Source: CAZZKG01 sp964654825 (GTDB lineage: Bacteria > Gemmatimonadota > CAZMKB01). Taken from it: a DNA stretch of 31,103 nucleotides. Both the position numbers and the translations under genes were made by a program. The stretch's first letter is position 1; each line of letters starts with the position of its first letter. Location of the stretch: contig CAZZKG010000047.1 in assembly GCA_964654825.1 (NCBI GenBank), positions 1 to 31,103 of the forward strand. The letters run 5' to 3'. The notes beneath the pieces were generated by a model. That model ran no database searches and was not told where the DNA came from. It saw only the letters and a program-made list of their open reading frames with translations. This document shows positions 6,851-14,629 of the stretch, one piece after another.

Positions 6851-8704
6851 ATGATTTCTGATGATATAAAGAGAGCGTACTATCTGGTTTTGAGTGTATC
6901 GATATCGGCTCTGTGTATTGAGGGTATTATCAGGGCATCCTTACAGATCTTCGGTAATTCCTATCTCACGTATTCCCTGTTCAACCTGTCGCTTTTCGTG
7001 ATTCTCGACCATCTCAAAACCTCTCTCCTCCTCGGCGTGAGCTTCGGGGTATGTCTCAGTCTTCTCTATGCACCCCTCTTCGTTTGGTTACGACGAAAGG
7101 GACCGGCCACGGGTACGGTCGGCGTCATCGTGTGTGCGCTTTTCGTCGTGGTTCTTGCCGCGGGGTACTATCTGAACGTTTGTGACGTGTTTCCGCCGTT
7201 TCGGTCGGCTAGGGGTGTCATTGTCAATGTCCTGTTTGTTGTTTCGTTCGGTATTCTGGGGTACATCGTGATAGTTCAGAAAGAGCGGCTGCACGGGATG
7301 ACCCTTGTTCTCGCATCTCGAGCCCGTTGGATACATGGGCTCACGGTGACGATGATTATCTTTACAGGCCTGCTCCAGCTTCTTTATTCCGTCAGGGAGG
7401 GCAGGCAGGGTAAGCAGCCGTCGATCCTTCTGATTTCCCTCGACACACTGCGATCCGATCACCTGAGTTGTTATGGCTACGGGCGCCAAACCAGCCCCGT
7501 CATCGACGGGTTTACCAAGGAATCTGTCCTCTTTCGAAATGCGATGAGCCATTCTTCATGGACTCTTCCTTCTCATATGTCGCTTTTTACTTCCCTGTAC
7601 AGTGCTGAGCACGGTTATATTCGAGCTGATGCACGGTTGGACACTGGCCGGAGAGTGCCGCTTCTGGCCGAATTGTTGAAGGATATGTTCTACAAAACAG
7701 CAGCCTTTACCGAAGGGGGCCTGCTCGATCCTGCGTACGGATTTGGGAGGGGCTTCGACGTGTACTCATTGACCCGGGATCACATCAGAGATCCGAACAT
7801 GCGACCGGTATTTGATTTTCTGAATAATCTCGGGGGAGCTCCCTTTTTCCTCTTCTTTCACACCTACACTATCCACAATTACTCTTCACCCGAAGAGTAC
7901 AGGAAGCTGTTCGACCCGGAGTGTGACGGCAGGTTTCACAGGTGGGAAGAAGCGCATCAGTTTCTCCAGCTGTACAAGGAGTCGGATCTCGAGGGTGAGG
8001 CGGCGGAGAAAAAGTTGCGGCACATGGTCAATCTTTATGATGCCTCTATCCGGTATGTCGACAGCCGATTGGGATTTCTGTTCGAAAAACTCAGGGAGAG
8101 GGGTTTGTACGATGACATGATCATCATCATCACTTCGGATCATGGAGAGGAATTCGGTGACCACGGACATACGTTCCACGGAAGCACCCTCTACAATGAG
8201 CTCATCAGTGTCCCGTTCATCATCAGGTTTCCTCGAGGTAAGTATGGAGGCACCGAACAGGATATGATTGTCCGGCACGTTGACGTCGTTCCTACTCTGC
8301 TCGATTATCTCGGAGGCGAGAGGGGTGCGTGGATGAAGGGAATTTCGGTAATACCCATCATACATGGAGAGGAGACGGATCAACGCTCTGTCTATTCCGA
8401 TCTTCTCAATAAAAAAATCCTGAAATTTTCCTTGAGAACCTCCCGGTATCATCTTATATATGAATCTCAACTTAGAGGATTACCGGATGAAGAAATGGGT
8501 AATTATATGCTGTTCGATGTCGAAAAAGATCCCGCTGAGAAGGTGAATATTTCTTACAGCGAAGAAGAAGTCTTCACCTCGATGAAGAGGCAACTTCGAA
8601 AGCAAATCTTCCGGACGATCCCGGAAACATCCGGTCGGTTGAAAAATCTGACCTTGGACAAAGGATTAAAGGAGCAGCTGAATGGCCTGGGATATCTTCA
8701 ATAA
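6851..8704 (+). CDS. Membrane-anchored sulfatase/phosphotransferase-like protein (alkaline phosphatase superfamily)
   Basis: The 617-residue protein has several hydrophobic membrane segments in residues 1-190 and then a catalytic sulfatase-fold domain, expected to face the periplasm. Metal-site motifs are visible: LISLDTLRSDHLSCYGYGR (Asp198), IIIITSDHGEEFGDHGHTFHGSTLYNE and VRHVDVVPTLLDYLG. The nucleophile region reads SSWTLPSHMS, with Thr238 where true sulfatases have Cys/Ser of the C/S-x-P-S-R formylglycine motif. This favours a phospho-group transferase (as in lipid or glycan phosphoethanolamine/phosphoglycerol transferases) or an atypical hydrolase over a classical sulfatase. The next gene starts inside its last codons, so the two are translationally coupled. 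Exact substrate unknown. Confidence 0.85.
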   Translation: MISDDIKRAYYLVLSVSISALCIEGIIRASLQIFGNSYLTYSLFNLSLFVILDHLKTSLLLGVSFGVCLSLLYAPLFVWLRRKGPATGTVGVIVCALFVVVLAAGYYLNVCDVFPPFRSARGVIVNVLFVVSFGILGYIVIVQKERLHGMTLVLASRARWIHGLTVTMIIFTGLLQLLYSVREGRQGKQPSILLISLDTLRSDHLSCYGYGRQTSPVIDGFTKESVLFRNAMSHSSWTLPSHMSLFTSLYSAEHGYIRADARLDTGRRVPLLAELLKDMFYKTAAFTEGGLLDPAYGFGRGFDVYSLTRDHIRDPNMRPVFDFLNNLGGAPFFLFFHTYTIHNYSSPEEYRKLFDPECDGRFHRWEEAHQFLQLYKESDLEGEAAEKKLRHMVNLYDASIRYVDSRLGFLFEKLRERGLYDDMIIIITSDHGEEFGDHGHTFHGSTLYNELISVPFIIRFPRGKYGGTEQDMIVRHVDVVPTLLDYLGGERGAWMKGISVIPIIHGEETDQRSVYSDLLNKKILKFSLRTSRYHLIYESQLRGLPDEEMGNYMLFDVEKDPAEKVNISYSEEEVFTSMKRQLRKQIFRTIPETSGRLKNLTLDKGLKEQLNGLGYLQ

Positions 8705-9221
8705 GCCCCTTCTGGATCAGGCGGGTATGTCGATGTTCGTAGGGCGGATCCGGCCGGGCATCTCAAAAAAAACGGGAATCACAATCCTGTGCCTCGGTGC
8801 CATCCTTTCAGGCCTGTTGTCGGTTGGGTGCGGAAACGACAATCCATCAGGTGCGGGAGGATTTATCCCGGCAGGTCTGATTGCGACATGGACGTACGAG
8901 TCGGTCACCATCAACGGTGAGACGGCAGAACTCCGGGCAGCGCTCGAGTGGCAGCCGGAATCCGTCACGGCACAATTTACGCTCAGTCTCGACGCCACCT
9001 TTGTTCAGGAAGAACTTGACAGCACCGGAACTATCGTCTGGACGCAGCAGGGTAACTTCTCGATGACTCTGACTCACTTCACCATCACCGTGACCAGCGA
9101 CAGTGACGGCCCGGTCGATCCCCCTCTCGTGGTAAGCGGCTCCGGAACACTCAGTGGAAATAAGTTGACCATGACGGTCGTGGAAGAAGGTGACACCTAC
9201 GTGTTCGTTGCGACGAAGTAA
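8682..9221 (+). CDS. Putative lipoprotein with lipocalin-like domain
   Basis: A 179-residue hypothetical protein. AAAGGAG sits 7 nt before the ATG at 8682, so I keep this start although it overlaps the sulfatase-like gene by 23 bp and gives a long N-region; ATGs at 8727 or 8733 would give a more typical signal. A hydrophobic stretch (TGITILCLGAILSGLLSVGC) ends in a lipobox whose Cys should be lipidated. The remainder, from LIATWTYESVTING to the end, looks like a short all-beta lipocalin-type fold with alternating Thr/Ser-rich strands. The function is unknown. The coupling suggests a role in the envelope with the upstream enzyme. Confidence 0.7.
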   Translation: MAWDIFNKPLLDQAGMSMFVGRIRPGISKKTGITILCLGAILSGLLSVGCGNDNPSGAGGFIPAGLIATWTYESVTINGETAELRAALEWQPESVTAQFTLSLDATFVQEELDSTGTIVWTQQGNFSMTLTHFTITVTSDSDGPVDPPLVVSGSGTLSGNKLTMTVVEEGDTYVFVATK

Positions 9222-9288
9222 TCAGGCAGACTCTGTATGACTGCCGACTGCAGATTATCCGGTGCATTGTGATTCTTCTCCTGCGGCA

Positions 9289-10569
9289 TCAGAAGTAATA
9301 CCTGCCCCGGATGGAGACATTGTCCACCTCTTCGAAACGCCCCACCAGGTCATTCCCGGACCCGACGACCAGTCCGGCGGATATTTCCAGCCAGAAATCC
9401 TGTACGGGACTCAAGCCGGTTTTCCCTCTCAGGAACAGAGTCCCCTCCAGGGGGTTGTACACCAGGAAGGCATTCGCCTTTTTCTGACCGTACCGGAACC
9501 TGTGCTCAACACCGCCTATGAGAAGAAGGTCCTCCGGGCTTTCCAGAAAAAAGTTGTCAGCAGTTCGCTTCTGATACACGATGTTTCCGTTCAAGAGATA
9601 GTCATCGAGTTCCCGGTCGAAACCGATCCCAAGTTCCACACTCCTGCCGGAGATGAGTTCCAGGCCGTCGGGGTCCTGGAAGGAATCGTCGAGAAACACG
9701 CTTCCCTCACCCCTGATTCCCCATCGTCCGATAACTGTTTCGGCGGACCCTCCCAGCATGGTGAATCTGGGGAATTGACCCAGGAGCGCCTGCTCCGGGG
9801 AGTCCGGGTATCGTGGTGAGATGACGAATACCGGTGTGTCTTCTCTCCCTCTGAAAACGTAGAAGTCTAGATCCGTCCGGTGCGTGGAGAAGGACAATCG
9901 TCCCCCGAATTCCATCTCCCGAAACGTGTTCGGCGGGTCATTTTCCCGGATCGGCACACCCGCTGGAATCTCGTCGGCGACAATATTGAACGGGGAACCA
10001 GCTTCCCCGAGCTGATCGAAGGCGCTTTTTTCGAAGAAAGGGATGGTGACGAGTTCCAGTCTCAATTCATCGGGGAGGTAGATTCTTGTTCTGAAAAGAG
10101 GTATGGGGAGCCGGGCGCTCTTCCTGCCTTCGAAGAAGAACCGTGACACGTCGAGAGGATTGATGACATCGTTCGGCTGGATTTCATCGAGTACACCCCA
10201 GACGATGGTCGAGTAGCCCGCCTGAAAATCGAGAAATCTTCCACGGAGTTCGAGGTACGTATCGTGGAATCTGAAATTGGTGTCCGTACCATCCGGATCA
10301 CCGCTTCGCAGGAGATACTCACCATATCCTGACACTCTCAGGGTCATCCAGTCAGCAGGTTCTGCCGTCAGCCCGAGTTGGATCCTTCCGCGATCCTCGA
10401 GGAGATCCTTTTCGGTGTAGTATATTACACCCTCCTCACCTTCTCCGTGGATTATTACCTGAGCTGCAGAAACACGAAAGAGGAGAATTGAAGCGGCTGT
10501 TAGGTAGAGCAGGGATATCCTGCTGCGGGATAAAGATACGATGAAGCTCTTCCCCCAGGGAGCAGTCAT
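9289..10569 (-). CDS. Outer-membrane beta-barrel protein, DUF1302-like
   Basis: This 426-residue protein has an N-terminal export signal (hydrophobic ISLLYLTAASILLFRVSAAQ) and then amphipathic beta-strand alternation to a C-terminal Phe (RGRYYF), as in outer-membrane barrels. The segment GYSTIVWGVLDEIQPNDVINPLDVSRFF resembles the conserved WG-D-NP-D signature of DUF1302 proteins. The start ATG overlaps the TGA of the upstream exporter gene (ATGA), so expression is coupled. It is the third gene of a LolA-like / RND exporter / barrel operon, and I infer that it is the outer-membrane end of an export route for a hydrophobic compound. The identity of the cargo is not visible. Confidence 0.75.
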   Translation of the reverse strand: MTAPWGKSFIVSLSRSRISLLYLTAASILLFRVSAAQVIIHGEGEEGVIYYTEKDLLEDRGRIQLGLTAEPADWMTLRVSGYGEYLLRSGDPDGTDTNFRFHDTYLELRGRFLDFQAGYSTIVWGVLDEIQPNDVINPLDVSRFFFEGRKSARLPIPLFRTRIYLPDELRLELVTIPFFEKSAFDQLGEAGSPFNIVADEIPAGVPIRENDPPNTFREMEFGGRLSFSTHRTDLDFYVFRGREDTPVFVISPRYPDSPEQALLGQFPRFTMLGGSAETVIGRWGIRGEGSVFLDDSFQDPDGLELISGRSVELGIGFDRELDDYLLNGNIVYQKRTADNFFLESPEDLLLIGGVEHRFRYGQKKANAFLVYNPLEGTLFLRGKTGLSPVQDFWLEISAGLVVGSGNDLVGRFEEVDNVSIRGRYYF

Positions 10570-12842
10570 GGGTGTTTCGCACTCTCCTTCCTGATCCAGA
10601 AGGTCAGGAGACTGGCCGGCAGATAGATGAGATCACCGACCAGTGCAAACATCATCGTCAGGGCGACAAGCATGCCGAAGTATGAGGTCGGGACAAAATC
10701 AGCGAAAATGAGGATACTGAAACCGAGTGTGTTGATGAGTGAGGTCGATACGATAGCCCTCCCCGAATGGAGAGTGGTATTCTCGAGTGCTTTCGTCTGG
10801 CTCTGTCCCTTCTCCCTGCGTTCCCTTTTGAGTCGCCATATGAAGTGGATGGTGTCATCCGTGGCGATGCCGAGCGCAACACTGGCAACCATTATCGTGG
10901 CGACATTAAGAGTAATACCGAGAAAGCCCATGATCCCCATAACAATGATGATGGGGAACAGGTTCGGCAGTATGCTGAACATTCCATATTTCCACGACCT
11001 GAATGAGACGAACATGAAGATAATGACAGTTACAAAAGCGAGAGAGAAACTCCTGATCTGGCTCTGGACCAGATACCTGTCGAGACTGCTGAAAAGCTGG
11101 CCTACTCCGGTCAGAGTCGGTGTCATGCCGCTGCCGGCGAAAGTCTTTCGTGCCTCCGCCTCGAATTCATGGCAGAGAACAACCAGATCATCAGAGCTCA
11201 CCATCTGCATTTTTATCGACATCCTTCCCCTCGAGTAGTCCGATGAAGTGAAGTTGTACAGGTCCTCCCTCCCCTGCCTGGAAAGTGAAAACAGGAAAAG
11301 TTCCTGAGCGATGAGCTCCGGATCCTCAGGAATTCTGTATTCGAGAGGATCTCCCCGGTGGAGCTCCCGGTTGATCAGCTTCACCTGGTCGGCCAACGAG
11401 AGGGTCTTTTTGACGTGGGGATGGGTGAGGAGTTTCTCACTCAAGCGCTCCATTCGTTCGAGTACATCCGGCGTTTTCAGGAGACCAGCCCGCCCTCGAA
11501 GGTATATCTCGACGGAGAACACGCCCGAGAGTTTTTCGTCGAGTCGTTCCGTAGTACGGCGGATCCCGCTATCCTCACTGAAGAACTCCATCTGATTGGT
11601 GTTCACATCCAGCCGGCTGCTATTGATCACCGCAATAAGAAAGAGGCACGTCATAACCAGAAATATAAGCCTGGGATTCCTGAGGTTGCATGAGTGAATG
11701 ATCCTCAGGGGGCGGAGCAGGATAGACTCCTTGAATGTTCCGTATCGTGCGGGGAGTACAGAGAGAAGAAAAGGAACAATAACGATCGAGATCACGAAAG
11801 CCGACATGATTCCGATTGATGCACCCAGCCCGAATGTTTTTACCGCAGGCACTCTGCTAATGGTGAGGGAAAGAAGCCCGAACGATGTGGTGAGGCTGGT
11901 CGCAAGGCAGGGATAGGTGATGTAGGAAATCGTGGATATGAATTGCTTCTTCCTGGAGGCGTGTCTTCTCGACACCTCGTCGAAATATTCGAAAATATGA
12001 ACAGTGTCCGATATGGAGAGGAAACCAATGAGCGGAGTGAGCATACCGGAGATGACATTGAATGAGTAGCCCATCATCGCGTAGATGCCCATTGTCCATA
12101 TCAGGCTCATGGTGACTACGATTGATACGATGAGTACTTTCCAGAAGGAACGGAAGAGCAGTAGTGTCGATATCCAGATGAGCAGCACAAGGGGAGGAGT
12201 GAAATCCCGCTGATTCTGCATGGTGAATCTGTCGTATTCCTTGCTGATCTCCATGCTGCCGCTGTATGATACCTCGACACCATCGGGGATGCCTTCTTCA
12301 ATTATTTCACGGATCGCTCCCAGGAGTGTCGATCGTTCTCTGTCGGCCTTCCCCTCGTCGAATGTGATGATCATGGTCGTGAGGCGGCTGTCTGCCGAAA
12401 CGAGGTCATCTCTGAACATCTCGTTGCTGAGTGTGTATTCAATGATCTCCGGGAGATGACCATCGTGGGAACCATGGAGGAGGGGATTGACTTCGATGGC
12501 TTCGCTTTCGCCTACGACACGTACAGCCGTGGCGAGACTGTACACACGAGTTACGAGATCTATCGCTTCGACTGCTTCCGTTTTCTCCGAGATGAAGTCG
12601 AGCACGTCAGGACGAAAGATGTCCTCCGCTTCTATCGCGATTATGAGATTCCTGTTTCCGGAAAAATCTTTTTGAAATTCCTGGTAGGTGATGTAGTCTT
12701 GATCATTTTTAGGAAACCACGCTTCGAGAGTGTTGTCCAGCCGGAGGTCTTTCAGGTGGAAAAGCAGGGCAGCGGTCACGGCTAGCAGCAGGACGACCCA
12801 GAAGTGGCGTGTTCGGTAGAGGAACGTGGCGAATGGATCCAC
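10566..12842 (-). CDS. RND-superfamily (MMPL) exporter, COG1033-like
   Basis: At 758 residues with two similar halves, each half has one transmembrane helix, a periplasmic loop and a bundle of five helices (about 12 helices in all). Characteristic charged residues lie in the middle helices: GFLSISDTVHIFEYFDEV in half one and VALGIATDDTIHFIWRLKRE in half two, the proton-relay region of MMPL/SSD-type transporters. Members of this family export lipids, hopanoids, sterols or other hydrophobic molecules across the inner membrane. The start is a GTG that shares its G with the TAG stop of the upstream LolA-like gene (TAGTG), and the stop overlaps the next ATG, so three proteins are made in coupled fashion. 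No periplasmic adaptor (MFP) gene is present. Confidence 0.88.
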   Translation of the reverse strand: MDPFATFLYRTRHFWVVLLLAVTAALLFHLKDLRLDNTLEAWFPKNDQDYITYQEFQKDFSGNRNLIIAIEAEDIFRPDVLDFISEKTEAVEAIDLVTRVYSLATAVRVVGESEAIEVNPLLHGSHDGHLPEIIEYTLSNEMFRDDLVSADSRLTTMIITFDEGKADRERSTLLGAIREIIEEGIPDGVEVSYSGSMEISKEYDRFTMQNQRDFTPPLVLLIWISTLLLFRSFWKVLIVSIVVTMSLIWTMGIYAMMGYSFNVISGMLTPLIGFLSISDTVHIFEYFDEVSRRHASRKKQFISTISYITYPCLATSLTTSFGLLSLTISRVPAVKTFGLGASIGIMSAFVISIVIVPFLLSVLPARYGTFKESILLRPLRIIHSCNLRNPRLIFLVMTCLFLIAVINSSRLDVNTNQMEFFSEDSGIRRTTERLDEKLSGVFSVEIYLRGRAGLLKTPDVLERMERLSEKLLTHPHVKKTLSLADQVKLINRELHRGDPLEYRIPEDPELIAQELFLFSLSRQGREDLYNFTSSDYSRGRMSIKMQMVSSDDLVVLCHEFEAEARKTFAGSGMTPTLTGVGQLFSSLDRYLVQSQIRSFSLAFVTVIIFMFVSFRSWKYGMFSILPNLFPIIIVMGIMGFLGITLNVATIMVASVALGIATDDTIHFIWRLKRERREKGQSQTKALENTTLHSGRAIVSTSLINTLGFSILIFADFVPTSYFGMLVALTMMFALVGDLIYLPASLLTFWIRKESAKHP

Positions 12843-13621
12843 TACATGGCCCCTCTTTCGAGCTCCCGGTGTGTGAAAAGACGGTCCTCAATACCTCCAT
12901 TGTACTTCACATCGGTGACGAGAATGCTTGTCGCGTGGCCATTCATGAGATCTTCCATCGTCATTCTCGTCATCGTCCAGATACCGGAGATCTTCCTCCT
13001 GTCGTTGCTCGTGAAACGCTTCGTGAGCCGGCCGCTCCCGGTGTAATATTCGGCCCGGAGTGGGAGGAAACTCTCCCTCTCAACCAGCGTAACGATTCTC
13101 GCGAATTCGTACCGGACGTCTTTCGGTATTGATTCGAGGATGTAACATCGATCACCTGATGCGAGCGTGGTGTCGCCGATTATTTTGTAGGTGAAGTCAT
13201 CGAGCTCACGTCCTGTGATGTCCTCGTATGAGAAATCCGTCCCGGCAAAGCTGTCCGTTTTTTCAGCTGACGTGATACGGCGTGTTCTGCCGAGCGCCGG
13301 CAGGTAAAGAAAACGTTCGGCCTCTTTTTCTTCATGTTCCCAGACCAGGAATGACGTGCCCCGGATATCATCAGGATGAGAGAATCGAATCAGCATTTTA
13401 CTGCCGCTGTCGAAATCTTTCCGCAGGACGTACAATTGTCGATCTGTGACCCGACCACGGGAATCGGTGAGCTCCATCGTCATCTCCACCCTCGAATCTC
13501 TGCTGGAGTCACGCGCAGCCATCTGTTCTGCCAGCCACTCGCCGGTAACGCCGGGGGAGGGAGTCGACTGCATTATTAGCAGGATCAAAAACAGACACGT
13601 TCTATTTCTTGTGTGGATCAT
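12842..13621 (-). CDS. Outer-membrane lipoprotein-sorting (LolA-like) periplasmic protein
   Basis: The 259-residue protein has an N-terminal signal (RNRTCLFLILLIMQSTPSPGVTG) and the LolA-like domain often annotated as outer membrane lipoprotein-sorting protein: VEMTMELTDSRGRVTDRQLYVLRKDFD, MLIRFSHPDDIRGTSFLVWEHEEKEAERFLYLPALGRTRRI, DFSYEDITGRELDDFTYKIIGD, RCYILESIPKD, and a final LMNGHATSILVTDVKYNGGIEDRLFTHRELERG. Such proteins form a half-open beta barrel that binds a hydrophobic ligand. In this operon it likely shuttles the cargo of the RND exporter to the outer-membrane barrel; this resembles known LolA-like/MMPL/DUF1302 groupings. No good ribosome site precedes the ATG, and a stable hairpin lies 20 nt upstream. 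Confidence 0.82.
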   Translation of the reverse strand: MIHTRNRTCLFLILLIMQSTPSPGVTGEWLAEQMAARDSSRDSRVEMTMELTDSRGRVTDRQLYVLRKDFDSGSKMLIRFSHPDDIRGTSFLVWEHEEKEAERFLYLPALGRTRRITSAEKTDSFAGTDFSYEDITGRELDDFTYKIIGDTTLASGDRCYILESIPKDVRYEFARIVTLVERESFLPLRAEYYTGSGRLTKRFTSNDRRKISGIWTMTRMTMEDLMNGHATSILVTDVKYNGGIEDRLFTHRELERGAM

Positions 13622-13640
13622 GATAGAGCCAATGTACGAT

Positions 13641-13665
13641 GCAAAACTCCTTCGGGTAGTTTTGC
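13641..13665 (-). promoter_or_regulatory. Hairpin in the leader of the LolA-like operon
   Basis: GCAAAACT pairs perfectly with AGTTTTGC around a 9-nt centre that can itself form a CC-TTCG-GG cap on the plus strand. On the minus-strand mRNA it includes a GAAGGAG sequence and ends 20 nt before the start codon, so it could limit translation of the operon. Confidence 0.4.
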
Positions 13666-13887
13666 CCGATATCCGGAAATGGAAGGAAGCATCCTTCTCC
13701 TCCCCGGCCTCTCGAGGAGCCGGGATAAATTCCCGCAGTCGTGATCAAGTCAAAATCTACACGATGGGACAATCATGGGCAATGACACTGTTCCCTCCAC
13801 CGGATGCTTTCCCTGATTTTAGAAATCGTATACATGTATGTGTCCTGCAGTTGAACTGTCCGGGCCGGCCGGTGCTTCATGAAGTCA

Positions 13888-13915
13888 TTGACAGAGTGAG
13901 TTGACAGGTTATATC
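13888..13915 (+). promoter_or_regulatory. Promoter of the small beta-barrel gene
   Basis: TTGACA (13888-13893), 16-bp spacer, TATATC (13910-13915), giving a leader of about 55 nt. A second TTGACA at 13901-13906 has no matching -10. Confidence 0.45.
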
Positions 13916-13978
13916 TTCATACGAAGCTGTGAGAGCGAATGCGACTGAAGATCACATTCACTTCGACCGGAGGAGCCG

Positions 13979-14629
13979 ATGAAGAAACTCAGCGTATTTC
14001 TCGTGTTGTCTCTCATGATCCTGCCATCAATCGCTCTTGGAGAGGCGGCGTTCGGTGTCAGGTTGTCGACAAGTTCCATCCTCGGGACCCTGGGTCCCGC
14101 CAACCTGCAGGGGGGATATTTCGGATTTACGAATACCGAGCGATTCACCGGAATGGTCGGGTTCGATTTCGCACGGTTTTCCGCCGGTGATGGAACAGAG
14201 ACATCGGTCAGTTCCATCGTGCCGTTTTTCGGATTAAAATATACTTTCAGGGATATGGAGGAGGGAACCGCCGTACCGTATCTGAAAGTGGAATTCAGTA
14301 AAACGGTCACCAGTATGAACGATGTCGGTGCGGCACTTCTCCTCGCCGGGGGCCTGATCGACACTAGCCTGGTGGATCTCGACGAAGAAGGGGCGAAGCA
14401 GGCGGAAGATTTCGTAAAGGATCTTCTCAGTCCATTCGGTCTGACCTTCGCCGTCGGAGGCGAGTATTTTTTCTCTGATGAATTCAGTCTCGGCGGGGAA
14501 TTCGGTTTCAGGAACCACTTTCACAGTGCAAAACTCGAGACCACTGTAGGTGACACAACCACATCCGAGGACGTCAAGTTGACCTGGCAGGACACGTACG
14601 TTGCTCTGACGTTGAACTTCATTTACTGA
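13979..14629 (+). CDS. Small outer-membrane beta-barrel protein
   Basis: A 216-residue protein with GGAGGA 5 nt before the ATG, a signal peptide (MKKLSVFLVLSLMILPSIALGE) and amphipathic strands with Gly and aromatic residues (GYFGFTN, GMVGFDFARF, VPFFGLKYTF, AVGGEYFFSDEFSLGGEFGFRNHF) ending in LTLNFIY, whose terminal Tyr suits barrel insertion. It resembles the OmpA-like or OMP_b-brl class of 8-10-strand porin-fold proteins. Its 3' end overlaps the converging molybdopterin oxidoreductase gene by 11 bp. The function is unknown. Confidence 0.75.
   Translation: MKKLSVFLVLSLMILPSIALGEAAFGVRLSTSSILGTLGPANLQGGYFGFTNTERFTGMVGFDFARFSAGDGTETSVSSIVPFFGLKYTFRDMEEGTAVPYLKVEFSKTVTSMNDVGAALLLAGGLIDTSLVDLDEEGAKQAEDFVKDLLSPFGLTFAVGGEYFFSDEFSLGGEFGFRNHFHSAKLETTVGDTTTSEDVKLTWQDTYVALTLNFIY

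Larger units (their letters stand above)
13622..13978. other. Divergent intergenic region between LolA-like operon and small beta-barrel gene
   Basis: The region holds a strong hairpin (13641-13665), a second imperfect GC-rich inverted repeat near 13705-13725 (CCCGGC with GCCGGG), a GC-palindromic GGGCCGGCCGG tract near 13862 and a promoter for the rightward gene (13888-13915). For the leftward operon I see only a weak candidate (TTGACT with poor -10). No coding sequence is supported. Confidence 0.45.

Noticed and set aside
7886..8470. Minus-strand open frame of 194 codons inside the sulfatase-like gene
   Set aside because: It is antisense to conserved catalytic motifs (SDHGEEFGDHGH), with no domain of its own.
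9225..9255. Terminator between the lipoprotein and the barrel gene (GGCAG / CTGCC)
   Set aside because: Only a 5-bp stem with an 11-nt loop and no T-run.
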